A stretch of 64,000 nucleotides of DNA from Maniola hyperantus. Taxonomy: Eukaryota > Arthropoda > Insecta > Lepidoptera > Nymphalidae. The notes beneath the pieces were generated by a model. It ran no database searches, had not been told where the DNA came from, and was given only the letters and a program-made list of their open reading frames with translations. Made by a program: the position numbers and the translations under genes. The stretch is from assembly GCF_902806685.2 (NCBI RefSeq), contig NC_048549.1, positions 9,379,594-9,443,593 of the forward strand, given 5' to 3'. Positions 9,443 to 21,085 of this stretch are shown here, piece after piece. The stretch's first letter is position 1; every line of letters begins with the position of its first letter.

Positions 9443-10320
9443 TATCTACTGTAATCAATTATTTTATCATCACAATCTCCTGTCGTAAGTATATGTAATT
9501 AAAATTTAATGGCTTCAAAAATAAAAATGGCTTTTTTTGCTTAGTTTTTAAAACTAATAATAGGTATGAGGAACTGCACTGGCAAGTTTGAGGAACCATT
9601 TATAAAATTAAGAATGCCGAAACCAAAAAATAATAATGAAGGTAGGAGCGGACCTACAATGTAATGGGCAAAGATTTGGTAACTATTAAAGTAAGTAGGA
9701 AACTAAATGAGATTAAAATAATATAGGTATGTTGAAATTGTTTTTCTAAGAAGAAAAAATATAATGTTACCTCTAAAGTGAGACCACCAGTTAAAGTTGA
9801 GATTAACTACCTAGTTAATCTAAACAATCCTGGCCGAATCCGCTATAGTGCTAATTTTTTAACGTGTCTCAGATAAACTGCTTACATCTATCGTTGTGGT
9901 TACCTAGGTAATCTGCTGTCTAACGGCCAAGCTTTCTGAAGAGTAAAGAATTAGTATTAGAGTAAGTAGATTATTCGCTAAAATCAATCATCATTTATTT
10001 TAGCGTTTAAACTATCGTATTCCACAATTTGACTGTTTGGTATGCCTACGTTAAAATGCACATTCACTAGGTAAAGTTCCGAAATATGGTACTTTACTTT
10101 TAAATTTAATGTATCGAACATTTAAAACCAGCAATCTCAAGATTATCTAGTTAAAGCCAACATTAAAAATTTCGTACTCTAGCTATAATATATACTTAGG
10201 TATACATGTTAGGACGCTGTTATAAAATTATCTGCAAAATGAATCCATATTATTCAGAATAACTTCACGAAATCTTTAGGTATTTTTCACCAGATGAGAT
10301 GTTCGTGATCATGCAAAAAA
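9443..10320. other. intergenic DNA without recognised elements
   Basis: AT-rich, with scattered TAGGTA words. I see no coding frame, repeat end or RNA gene here. Confidence 0.4.
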
Positions 10321-10331
10321 CGCTCACAGTT

Positions 10332-10760
10332 AAAAAAAACCGACCAAGTGCAAGTCAGGCTCGCGCAACGAGGGTTCCGTCTTACAATCGTATTTTTTCG
10401 ACATTTTGCACGATAATTCAAAAACTATGATGCATAAAAATAAATAAAAATCTGTTTTAGAATGCACAGGTGAAGACCTTTCATATGATACCCCACTTGA
10501 TATAGTCACTCACTTCGAAAGTTGAAAATACTAATTATTAGTTCATGACCACAATTTAATTTTTTTTGTGTGATCTAACCCTAAATTCACGGTTTTCAGA
10601 TTTTTCCCCAAATGTCAGCTATAAGATCTACCTCCCTGCCAAATTTGATGATTCTAGGTCAACGGGAAGTACCCTGTAGGTTTCTTGACAGACAGACAGA
10701 CAGACATCAAAATGATCCTATAAGGGTTCCGTTTTTCCGTTTGAGGTACGGAACCCTAAA
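10332..10760 (+). repeat. family G repeat, full-length
   Basis: It begins CCGACCAAGTGCAAGTCAGG and CGAGGGTTCCG, carries AAAACTATGATGCATAAAAA, TTTCATATGATACCCCAC and GGTCAACGGGAAGTACCC, then a GACA tract, and ends in the self-complementary GGGTTCCG...CGGAACCCTA. I know this kind of repeat as very abundant in Lepidoptera; its class is unclear to me. No tRNA-type promoter boxes are obvious. Confidence 0.75.
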
Positions 10761-10762
10761 AA

Positions 10763-11190
10763 ACAAGCCAAGTCTGAGTCAGGCTCGCGCAACGAGGGTT
10801 CCGTCCTACAATCGTATTTTTTCGACATTTTGCACGATAATTCAAAAACTATGATGCTTAAAAATAAATAAAAATCTGTTTTAGAATGCACAGGTGAAGA
10901 CCTTTCATATGATACCTCACTTGATACAGTTATCTTACATCGAAAATTAAAAATACTAATTATTAGTTCATGACAACAATATAATTTTTTTGTGTGATGT
11001 AACCACAAATTCATGGTTTTCAGATTTTTCCCTGAGTGCCTGCTATAAGACCTAGCTACTTGCCAAATTTCATGATTCTAGGTCAACGGGAAGTACCCTG
11101 TAGGTTTCTTGACAGAGCGACAGACAGACAGACAGACAAAAAAGTGATCCTATAAGGGTTCCGTTTCCTTTTAAGGTACGGAACCCTAAA
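10763..11190 (+). repeat. family G repeat, head-to-tail second copy
   Basis: Almost the same sequence as 10332-10760, in the same orientation and directly adjoining it, with the same start (GCCAAGTCTGAGTCAGGC) and the same end (GGTACGGAACCCTAAAAA). Confidence 0.75.
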
Positions 11191-11255
11191 AACAATCAAA
11201 ATAATGCATTGACCTTCGTCAATAGTTATTTAATTTTCGAGAGAATGGAGCATTA

Positions 11256-11726
11256 GGCAGTGGTCCGACCGCCGCGCCGGCGAGAAAACGACTAACTATC
11301 GGCGATTTTCTCTCTCAAGAAACGCACAATAATGTACATTCCGTGTAAACGAAAGAGATGCATACATCAAAAGTTGCTCTCTGACTGTTCACACTGCCGG
11401 CGACGACTCGCTAGTTTAGTCGCTGAGCGACGAGCTTTCAAAAATAAACTCGGTCAGCGATATTCGTTCAGCGATGCTCGCTCGCTTGAACATGTATAAC
11501 GCGCGCGCAAGTTTGCACCAGCTTGCACAGGACTGAGCGACCGCGGGGGAACGCATGGCGCGAGTAATCGCTCGTCGCACTTGCACACTCGCTTATAGCC
11601 CGGCGACAAAACTATCAAAACTACACAATATCTATAATAAAATCGTTTCCCGATGATCTCCAACTCGTTTAAATTTCTAGCTGTTCTACTTGTTTCTCGT
11701 TCATCGTCGGCGGTCGGACCACTGCC
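11256..11726. repeat. TTA-flanked MITE with GC-rich ends
   Basis: The terminal inverted repeats are GGCAGTGGTCCGACCGCCG on the left and its complement on the right. Both are bordered by TTA (11253-11255 and 11727-11729). A 3-bp TTA duplication and a GG start fit the PIF/Harbinger superfamily. The interior (11400-11600) is rich in CTCG/GAGCGA hairpins. There is no transposase frame. Confidence 0.75.
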
Positions 11727-11868
11727 TTAGTCTTTTATTTGTCTAGGCGTAGGAAAATTCCACCAACCAAACCAGGACCAAAATCTGTTGAACGATATAT
11801 AGGTAGTAGGTACCTACCTGGGATGTTACATTGAAGTAATTATTACTATTATCGTCTCGACTATCACT

Positions 11869-12150
11869 AGCTTATATCCGCGACTTCATCCACGAGTACT
11901 ACAAAGATTCAAACCCCTATTTAACCCCCTCAAGGGTTAAATTTTCTATAATCTTTTCTTAGCGGATGTCTACGTCATAATAGGCTATCTAACATGCTAA
12001 TCCGTCCAGTAGTAGTCCGTCAGTCAGACAGTTAATCAGTCTATCAGTCAGCTTATCCTATCAGTACCCTTATTATGAATGCGAAAGTGTGTTTGTTTGT
12101 TGGTTTGTCCTTCAATCTCCAGTCCTTTTGCATGGGTATATAGATAAAGG
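11869..12150 (-). repeat. family B repeat, with family A fragment beside it
   Basis: The first part reads as the complement of family B: CTAGCTTATATCCGCGACTT, ACCCCCTCAAGGGTTAAATT and CCGTCCAGTAGTAGTCCG with CAGT repeats. From 12062 the + strand starts a family A copy (ATTATGAATGCGAAAGTGTG) that stops after about 90 bp. Confidence 0.55.
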
Positions 12151-12949
12151 AGGAAGACGAATGATACATTACAAACTAACATTTACAAGGTCTTCGGTTT
12201 GAGTTACAAAAACATCACTATACGCAAACGCACATTTACAGCCGTGGTATCCTCAGGCATGCCGCAGCCTTCCTAGGCACGCTCGAGCCGAAACTTACTT
12301 ATTTATTTTGCTCGCTCCAGTCATAATTATTCTACTTCAGAATAGAATAAACATTTGTACGTGTGTGCTGGTATAATGGTAGATTGGGATCTACGGCTCA
12401 CAGCAGTTCTTGCTCTTGTTCTTGCGGGGCAACCGTGTACCCGGCCTCAGTTCAGCATCCCGGAGGCTGCTGAAAAATTCCAGGGGACGCCGCGGCATCC
12501 CAAAGGCTGGCGAAGGATCCCGACGGCTTCCGACATGTCATGCCTAAGCATACTGTAACCTTATTTTTGTACGTAGGATGATCATCACTGAAATTTCAAT
12601 TTGGTCATACTATTTAATTGTATTTCTGTTCATCGCATAAAACCTCCTGCCGTGCCGTGCCGTCAGTGAGCATAGGCCCAAACAGCAATTTATATTATTA
12701 TCTACTACAGTAAACTCAGTTTTCCGCTAGAGATGCGCTTTGAACCGTTAAATGAAGAAGCTCGTACCCGTTTGCTGGTCCCGGTTGTCGAGTTCACGTG
12801 AACTATTTCATTGTTAAATGGTTTTAAGTAAAATACACTTCAATTTTCCTCTAGTAAAACCCTTGTTGTTCTGCTTTAGTAGCGGGAAATCGAGGTAATA
12901 CCGACCCATTTGAATGAAGTTCATATGAAAATTTATGGAAGTATTAATT

Positions 12950-13110
12950 TTTCACTGTGTTATTTCGGGGTATATTCTATCTAGAATATAAAAATGAATC
13001 ACTAAATGTGTTGGTCATCGCGAATCTCGAGAACAGCTGAATCGATTTTATTAATTCTTTTTTTATTATAGGTATTCCTTGAAGTACGAGGATGATTCTT
13101 ACGGAGAAAA
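12950..13110 (+). repeat. recurrent block shared with 39660-39790
   Basis: AATGAATCACTAAATGTGTT and CCTTGAAGTACGAGGATG are the complement of sequences at 39690-39790. The family is not named; no ends are clear. Confidence 0.45.
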
Positions 13111-13455
13111 AATACACTAAAATGTTACAATTCGTAACATGTGCATTTTAAAATTTGTATGACGTGTATTTCATATTCGGAGACTTTGACGCAATACTAC
13201 AAAATAAGTTATCTACAAAATGTCACAAAAAACAGGTTTGCTTGAAAATTAAATCAATTCCGGATCACATATTGGATTTATAGTGAAAAATTGAGAAAAA
13301 AAATTGCTTAAATACCGACGCGATTAATGTATTTCCTACTAAAACAAAACTGTTTCCTGATTACTTTTGTGAATTTGCTAGTCTCGCTCTCGACTTAACT
13401 CACTTGTGAAGGTTTTATAGATAACTCCCGATTTGACATTCGGCACGATACACCG

Positions 13456-13780
13456 AAAGCCGCGATAGCCTAATGGTTGAGAGGTCTACCTCATATTTGG
13501 GAGGTCGGGGGTTCAATCTCGGGCACACACCTCTAATTTTTCGGAGTTATGTGCATTCACTTGCTTTAAAGGCGAAGGAAAACTTCGTGAGGAAACCTGC
13601 ATGCCAGATATTTCTCCATAATGTACTCAAAGGTGTGCGAAGTCTGCTAATACGCACTTGGCCAGCGTGGTGGACCATGGCCTTAACCCATTCTGGCATT
13701 CTGGCATTCTGAGAGGAGACCTGTGTGCAGTAGTGGGCTGGCGATGGTTGGTCATGATCCATGACGATGATACGATCGTT
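13456..13780 (+). repeat. tRNA-derived SINE, near complete
   Basis: The head has an A-box-like GATAGCCTAATGGTTGAG and a B-box GGGGGTTCAATCTCGGGC at the spacing of a tRNA promoter. The body follows: GGCGAAGGAAAACTTCGTGA, GGAAACCTGCATGCC and GAGGAGACCTGTGTGCAG, ending near GATGATAC. Transcribed by RNA polymerase III if active. Small ORFs over it are not genes. Confidence 0.8.
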
Positions 13781-15179
13781 ACACCAAAATTTAATAAGTA
13801 CTTACAATACAAGTATCATTTTGGTTTTTCCGTCTTGTATCGTTTTGGATTCGTAAAGGCTTTGTATGCGTAAAGCAGTTTGTTTTACGTCGATGGTTGA
13901 TCTTGCTGTAGAATTGCGGTACAACAATCCGCCACATGACGCAAGGTGAATACGGTATCACGGAATAATTTTTGCTACAATATTTGCCATCATGTGCGTT
14001 GGTATGCGGTCCAGTGGCATGCTTTAATAGCGCACTATATTGCTCTGGCGTAAATGAAGCTTAGCTTGAATGAAATGAAATTTTGTAGATAGGTACGTTC
14101 TAGGAACTACGAGTTATGTATCGCTCGACTCTTGTCTGTAAATTAAACTCGATTGCTTACGCTTCGAAGACATATCTACAAAGCGCTATGATGAAACAAG
14201 GCTTTTTTGTATTGCCTACTTCCACACTGTTATGTCTGACTCCTTGTTATGAGACATTTGCAATTATATTCATTGCTCTGACTAAGGTACACGTGGGTTT
14301 TATATTAAGTATACCTATCTATGTGTGAAGTGTAAGATAATAAAGAAATGTCCACCTACTAGACAGCACAGACTAAAACTTCTAGACAGCGTAAAATTTT
14401 GAAAATCGGTTAGGTGATGTTTTTAAAATCACATAATCGGCTTCTAGAATCTACTTAGAATCTCCAGAATCTCATTTCACGCTACCATCACGTGAGCGAT
14501 TGCTTTTTTACACGAGTGGCCAGAAAAAGGAGTGTACGGGGACCATGTGCTTACGTGAGTTTCTTTATTCCACCATAACTTCTAAATGTCTAAATCATGG
14601 TCTAAAACGATTAAGATGTATAAGGTATCGTTAGAATCCTTACATCATCCCAAGTGACACTGGTTAATTTTTTGAAAAAGAAAACACAAAGTGGCAGCTG
14701 TAATGGAGCTATTTAAAAATGAAAATTATTTTCAGTTCGCTTTTCGGCAGAACAGTAGTGTTTTTTGTTTTAATTTTTTTAATTATGATTGGTTTGGAGC
14801 AGCTGGGCGTCAGTTTTTTATCAGCTGGCTTCTTCAATCGAGTCTTGAGAGTATCATACTCCACAACAAGCTCCACACCAAAGAAATTTAAGTAAGTATA
14901 AGATGCATTTCGGCTTGACTTGTCGGTCGGTTTATTTATTTAGGTAGAGGTAGGTGGTAGCTTTAACCAATTTAAGAATATTAATCTGTAAGTATTTCAA
15001 TAGTTTATTTATGCGGACATCAACTGGTTTCATTTCATCAATTAATAAGACCGGTTAACCAGTTTAGCGCATGTCTATTTGTAGACAGGCCAACTTTTAA
15101 TCCGCGCTAATATCACGAATGCAAAATACCTAACTGTCTTTGTTGTGTTTTCATGGCCAAGCTGATCAAGATGAATTTG
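13781..15179. other. intergenic DNA without recognised elements
   Basis: AT-rich. Short open frames at 14116-14328 and 14691-14891 show no domain and no lepidopteran protein I recognise. I see no reason to call a gene. Confidence 0.35.
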
Positions 15180-15303
15180 GTAGGTAGTACCTTGGTAGTA
15201 CCTATGGTACCTTGGTAGTACCTATGGTACCTTGGTAGTACCTATGGTACCTTGGTAGTACCTATGGTACCTTGGTAGTACCTATGGTACCTAGGTAGTA
15301 CCA
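15180..15303. repeat. 20-bp tandem repeat
   Basis: About six copies of CTTGGTAGTACCTATGGTAC. Each unit contains inverted GGTAC/GTACC words, so the array can fold on itself. Copies are nearly identical. Confidence 0.85.
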
Positions 15304-15504
15304 GTCAAGCGCATGCCTATTTTGTTAAAAGAAAAAATTAAACTCAACTTTACTCTACTGGGTACATACCTACCTACTTTGGTATAGCGGCGGCGCAGCG
15401 GCGCGGCGACTCAAAGCTCACCAGTAGATCTACTCATGTGCTCAGAGCGCCTGTTCTTCACTCCACTCTGCAGGTTTTCGTTCTATATCACGAAAAAGCT
15501 CAGG

Positions 15505-15605
15505 TAGGTAGATACAGTACGCGGCAGAAAATAATGTAGGTAGGTACATCGAAGTTTAAGATAGCGGTTTTGTAGAGTATTGTCTCTGTCGTTGAGTAAC
15601 TAAAT
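15505..15605. repeat. half-copy of the TACAGTACGCGG MITE
   Basis: CAGTACGCGGCAGAAAATAA, TACATCGAAGTTT and TTTTGTAGAG follow the left half of the MITE at 48381-48539. The right terminal repeat is absent. Confidence 0.5.
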
Positions 15606-15869
15606 GTAAGTTTATTTTTTATCTTGTTTCTGGACTGTCCATGTAGTCCATAAAGAGTCAACGTATCACAAATGAGTCAGTTAAGTGGAAATTATATTGC
15701 TTTGTTTATTTTTTTCCAGTGCGTAGGTATTATCTCGTTGTATTCCAATTAATGAGCTGTTTTGCATATTATATGATTTGCATATAATAAACACTATTTT
15801 AACTAGCAACTTAGGACTATTCCTTTTGTTTGCGTTCGTTTTACGACTTGTTTTTATTTTTTCACTACG

Positions 15870-16115
15870 AGATTATAAGAAACTAGATGATGCCTGCGAC
15901 TTCGTCCGCGTGGATTTAGGTTTTTAAAAATCTCTTTGATTTTCCGGGATAAAAAGTAGCTAGGATATACCTTCCCCGGGATGCCAGCTATATCTGTACC
16001 AAATTTCGTCAAAATCGGTTGAACGGATGGGTCGTGAATGGCTAGCAGACAGACAGACAGACATAAAGACGGACAGACAGACAAACACACTCTCGCATTT
16101 ATAATATTAGTATGG
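15870..16115 (-). repeat. family A-type repeat
   Basis: Reads as the complement of a family A copy. It starts from CTAGATGATGCCTGCGACTT and CGTCCGCGTGGATTTAGG, passes a GACA tract at 16045-16085, and ends CTCTCGCATTTATAATATTA. Confidence 0.65.
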
Positions 16116-16555
16116 AATATGGAAGTATGGATAAAATCTAGTACCTACATAATATTATCTACTACATACACATACTACATGATACATACTAAGTAGCTTA
16201 ACATTTTTAGGGTTCCGTAGTAAATAAGGAACCCTTATAGTTTCGTTATGTTCGTCGGTCGCTCCGTTCATTCAAGGCTTAGCTCAGAGATGAAGTACTA
16301 GAAAGCTATAATTTGGCATGAGTATACATATTATTCACGTTGACAAAGTGGTAAAATAAAATCTTTAAAAAGTTTTTTTGTAGTCTCTCCCTACACATAG
16401 TGTAGGGTTGAGATAGTGTGGGGTCGTCTATAGACGAGAAAAAAATTCAACCCCACTTGCATGATATATCATGGTGTGGGGTGTCATTAGATAGAGCGGA
16501 AGGTCTTTTAAACATATTTCGGGTGTGTAAGAACCTTTTTTCTGTAACGAGGTAA

Positions 16556-16907
16556 CGAAGATCGACTTTGAGGTAACGATGTTTAATGTTGAAGTAACGA
16601 AGGACTTTGAGATAACGATGTTGAGGTTACGAAAGTCAACTTCGAAGATACAAAAGTCGACTTCGAAGTCACAACGCTCTATATCGAAATAACGATGGTC
16701 GATATCGATGTTCAGGATACGAAAGTCGACTTTAAGGTAACGAAGGTAGATGTCGATGTACGATATCGAGGTTACGATAAACGATTTCGAGGTAACGATG
16801 GTCGATGTCGAGGTAACAAAGATCGAATTCGTCGAAGTAACGAAGGTCGATACCGAGGTAACGAAGGTCGGTATTGAGGTTATGGAAGTCGACTTCAAAA
16901 TCAACTT
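16556..16907. repeat. degenerate 21-bp minisatellite with ordered codons
   Basis: Around 17 diverged copies of a unit like GAGGTAACGAAGGTCGATGT. The period keeps frame, so the + strand reads a seven-residue repeat (EVTKVDV-like) and the minus strand reads STSTFVT-like repeats. These give open frames of 65 residues (16750-16947) and 179 residues (16428-16967). No start context, intron signals or known protein family support a gene, so I treat it as a repeat. Confidence 0.7.
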
Positions 16908-17459
16908 TAAGTTGAATAAACTAAATCTCTGTGGGTTAGATGATTGATCCTTTTTGCATAAATACATTCAATTATTAAATACTTGCCGGGAACCGAACGC
17001 GAAGCCTTCCAAAGATCTCGCGCGCAGTCATTACTGTGCCAGTGAAGTCGTCAAAAACAGTGCTGATGGATGGATGCAATAAAAAATTATCACAAGGTCG
17101 TGGATTCAGATAATTATGAAAATGAATGTTGAGCTTGATAGGCCGTGGACAATATTAAATGGTGTCACTGGAATTATTACAAAAGACGTGTTCTGTTTTA
17201 ACTGACTTCGATTCTTTGGGTAGGTAGCTAGTAGCTACTAATTTGTTTGATACACTAAATTTTTGATTTTTAGAAAAAATTAGATTGGTTGAGTAGTACC
17301 AAGGGGGACCAAGTTCAAAAACCAGTATTTCTAAATATGTAGATTACGACCAAGGTTTTTAGTTGATTTTTGTTTGGTCCTACCTAATAAACTTTTTTAG
17401 AAAATCAGCTTTTTTTAAATTCCAATATTTTTGTTAATAACTCTTAAACTTCTTTTTGC

Positions 17460-17600
17460 AGTTAATTAACCGACTTCCAAAAAGGAGATGGTTCTTAATT
17501 CAGCCCGTCTTTTTAAAAATGTATATACCTACACCGATTTTTAGAGGTTTCTGGACCGATTTGAAAAATATTTTTTTAATCAACAGAAAAAGTTGCCGTG
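17460..17600 (+). repeat. interspersed repeat starting TTAACCGACTTCC
   Basis: TTAACCGACTTCCAAAAAGG, then a CACCGATTTTTAGAGGTTTC block and CTGGACCGATTTGAAAAAT. A second copy lies at 38040-38170. Confidence 0.6.
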
Positions 17601-18086
17601 GTGGTTCCATAAGAATTTTTTATAACAGAACGGTGTGAAGTGAACGTTGCTGAAAAAAAATCTGGATACCCAACCCACTTTTGATGGTACTTAGACGGCA
17701 CGTACAAAATAGGTAGATAAAATGAACTTGTTATTAACTTGCAGAAGAAATAGTTTTACAGGTAAGAATGCAGATATGTATATGTAGAGTCTTTGTTGTG
17801 TTCATAGTGAAAAGTTGTTTTTAATAAACAAAAAAATATAGCTACCTGCAATGAGATAATTGAAATAAAATTACTTTCATACCTACTCCCTACTTATAAT
17901 AATCAATAAGGTACTTATTATGTATACCTATGATATGATAGCCATACCTACCTATAGGATATTGATATCGCTTATCCACGTTGATTACGAAAACGTAATT
18001 TTGATAAGGTAATTGACTAACAGCATAAATCATAATATGGGTAATTTGACACGTCATATGAACTTAAATTGCTCAAGTGCATGTCA

Positions 18087-18490
18087 GAAGTCAGAACAAA
18101 GATTCAGGAACTGTTTTTGTTGATACCAAGCAACGACTTCATGATTGAACTCCAACTTTCAAGTCCCAACCCTCAACCCTGATGCATGGTACTGCAATCT
18201 TAAGCCGTGGGGAATTAGGAACTGTTGACGGTGAATTGGCATTGAAGATACCAAGCAACGACTTCATGATTGAACTCCAACTTTCAAGTCCCAACCCTCA
18301 ACCCTGATGCATGGTACTGCAATCTTAAGCCGTGGGGAATTAGGAACTGTTTACGGTGAATTGGCATTGAAGATACCAAGCAACGACTTCATGAACTCGT
18401 TCCTCCAAGTCCCAACTCTCTTGGAGGATTAAGGAGTGCAGCACCCTGCGTTAGCAGGATTGAGGGTTGAGACTTGGAGTTCAATCATTA
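18087..18490. repeat. 125-bp tandem repeat
   Basis: GATACCAAGCAACGACTTC recurs at 18122, 18247 and 18372, giving two full 125-bp units nearly identical to each other and a third diverged unit. The unit also carries CCCAACCCTCAACCCTGATG and GCCGTGGGGAATTAGGAAC. The last part (18400-18490) runs into an inverted copy of the same words. Diverged relatives are at 38170-38530. Confidence 0.8.
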
Positions 18491-18705
18491 CATTCAAAGA
18501 TTATCCGTTTCAATTGGTAACTAACTATAACTATATACGTCGAAACAACGAAATTGGTTTCTTTTAACATTTTGATCTCCTTAATAACCGGTTATTGAAG
18601 CTTACCTAATTATTTATTAATTATTCTGATGAATATTCACGAGTTGTGAGTTGACGAGGGGTGGGAGCCCGCGGTGTAGTGGTTGTTTGAAGTTTCAAGC
18701 TTCGT

Positions 18706-18953
18706 TCAGTATTCAGTTTGCCACTGCGCGTGTAAGCGTTGGCTGTGCGCATTCGAATTTAGAACATAGTCGAGTGACGCCGCGCTTTTTCACCGTGCGG
18801 TTCGAATTTCGAAAGTTTTTAGTTTCGATTCGTGCGGAAAATTAGTGCGTCTATAGCAAAAACTGTGCATCGTTTTCTTATTATTAAGATTTGGTGCATA
18901 TTTTTGCTCACTTTGTTTATTGTTCGTGATAGTGAATTTTAGCGGTTCGAAAG
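18706..18953 (+). promoter_or_regulatory. probable promoter and non-coding first exon of the ABCG gene
   Basis: A block of higher complexity ends in a strong donor, GAAAG|GTAAGG at 18953/18954, with no long reading frame. Two initiator-like TCAGT words at 18706 and 18713 (GTTCAGTATTCAGTTTG) are typical arthropod start-site signals. No TATA box is seen. The next acceptor on this strand that leads to a good start codon is at 37788, so this is likely the 5' UTR exon of the ABC transporter gene. The link is inference; transcript data would settle it. A start codon at 18651 gives only a 64-residue frame with no recognised domain. Confidence 0.5.
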
Positions 18954-20320
18954 GTAAGGAATTTCTTTTACTATTACAGTTGTTAATATTAATTTTGTTC
19001 CATTATCAGCTGTTTTCACTTTATGAATATCTTTATAAGTTGAAACGCCCCAACTCGCTCAGGTGTTTCTAAAAACTTTCTTAGTTTTAGTTTAGAAATC
19101 TCAGTTTCTACACCAAAGAGTCGTAAGTTGTCAGTCAGTTAGTTACTCTTAAACCCTAATAAATAGAGATGAAATCGGGGCAAGTTACAGCCATAGCTGG
19201 ATTTTGGGGGAAAAACTACTTAAAACAATGGAGCGCATCAAGATTTAAATTATTTAAATTTTTGACGTAAATTCAAATTTAGTTCACAAACCCGGTCGCC
19301 GCGATTTAATGAATATTAATGTTGGCTATAAATATAAGTACTTAGCTATCAATTAATTGAGTATGTAGGTACCTACTAGGTACCTATCTACTTTGCGTAA
19401 AATTTAATGGTGAAGTAAATTGGTTTTATTGATAAGGAAGAAGAAACTGATAAATGATTATCTTTTGTTTACCCTAGATTTATACATATAGAACTATAGA
19501 AGTAAACGCTAAAATACCTTAGATTTCCTTTAGGTATCTACTGAATTCTGTTAATTATTGTTTTACTAAAGGCTACAAACAGACTTAATGAAACTGAAGT
19601 TTCTTAAGCCGCGTCGATACTAATAAAAAAATGTGTTTATGTAATTCCTACTTACTTTTCGTTAATGTTATCATTTAAAGACCTTACTTGTTACTTAATG
19701 TTATCATGTAAAGACCTTACTTTGTTGTTACTATGTTGTTGTTCAACATGAAACGCAAATATTTGGTGAATGCGGCTTTATGTTATAACTTCACCACAAA
19801 GTAATTCAGTAGGTAGGTACTAGTTTTAATCGGTATCTGCAACCTTCGTTGGAAAGAGTTTAATGACCAGTCTGAAAGATAACTATGTAAGTAGGTACTT
19901 ATTTAATGGGAAAATCTTCTTTTCACTTTATGAACAGTTGACACTACACATTTTTTCCAGCGTATCGTATGTTTTTATGGTTTTGAGGTAAGTTACGTTT
20001 ATCCAGTGGCATGCAATCCATAAAGGCACAATGTTCTGATTGCAAAATTATTGTTTCGTAGGATGGGCGTTTACACTGAACGAATTAGTCATATTATTTA
20101 TTATTGCTTTTTAAAGTGTATTTATTTGTTAGTTTCTTCTTCAATCACGCCGCACGGAGCAACGTATCGTTGTGATTAGGTCATCTGCATTGTTTGACCT
20201 AATTACTTAATAGAATATTTAAATTAAATTTAACGAAAGATTGCACATAAATGGAAATTGATATCGATAAAATATAAGCTGACTAGTGAGAGGTCAAGGC
20301 ATGAGTAGGTATCAAGAAAA
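18954..20320. other. intron DNA, no recognised elements
   Basis: First part of the presumed ABCG first intron. AT-rich with many TAGGTA words; nothing coding. A short duplicated phrase (TTAATGTTATCATNTAAAG and ACCTTACTT) occurs twice around 19665-19725. Confidence 0.4.
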
Positions 20321-20322
20321 AT

Positions 20323-20490
20323 CGGTCAAGTGCGAATCGGAGTCGCACACGAAGGGTTCCGTACAAGAAATAACACTTTTTTTGTGATGTAACCACAAAG
20401 TCACGGTTTTCGGATTTTTCCCTTTAACTACATTGCTACCTGCCAAATTTCATGATCCTAGATCAACGGAAAGTATCTATCCTATCCTAA
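20323..20490 (+). repeat. family G repeat with internal deletion
   Basis: Starts CGGTCAAGTGCGAATCGG and GAAGGGTTCCGTACAAG, then jumps to TGTGATGTAACCACAAAG and GGTTTTCGG. The middle of the family is missing. Confidence 0.6.
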
Positions 20491-21085
20491 AGGTGATAAA
20501 AAATAATTTTATGTTGACAATTTTACTTATTCCTAAATGAAGAAAGTTACAACTTACAAGGCCGCTATTAACAGAGCGAAGTAGAAAGTAGATACGAATG
20601 CATTTAAGCAATAATAAGTTAGTTCTTATAATATCAATGAAACATTGATATAAGAACTAAATATTATATACAGACTTTGCATAAATATGTTAGGTCATAT
20701 GTATCATTTAGAGCAAAAAATGCCTAAATCATATATTTTACAAACAAAGACTAAACTTTGTTTACAAAATACAAAGTAAGGTATAATTTAGATAGCATTT
20801 TTGTAGTGATAGATTTAGGCTAGGTTAGAGATATGCCTAATATTTTTATTTGGGTGCTTGTTTGTCGGTTTCTACCAAATGAGGTACCGAAGAATAAATA
20901 TTATCCATTGATATTATCAATTAAAATAATTAATAGGTAGGTAATCAAAAAAATATCAATTTTTCTTGATAATCTATCAAATAGGTATATCTATCAAAAG
21001 TTGTACAACTACACTCTAGCATTATGCAATGTCTTTCTCCATGTATGTCAATTAATATTCTATGAAATGCAACGATATGTTAATT

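Noticed and set aside
12355..12558. 67-codon + frame with a hydrophobic start
   Set aside because: No signal-peptide cleavage context, splice sites or known family; isolated in repeat-rich DNA.
13456..13535. Possible true tRNA gene (A- and B-box visible)
   Set aside because: The cloverleaf arms do not pair well and the sequence runs directly into the SINE body, so it is the SINE head.
13473..13873. Several open frames on both strands
   Set aside because: All fall in a tRNA-derived SINE or its flank.
15180..15303. CRISPR-like array
   Set aside because: The repeats are contiguous without spacers and the genome is eukaryotic.
18651..18845. 64-codon frame as a small gene
   Set aside because: No recognised domain; it overlaps the initiator-like motif and the presumed 5' UTR exon.
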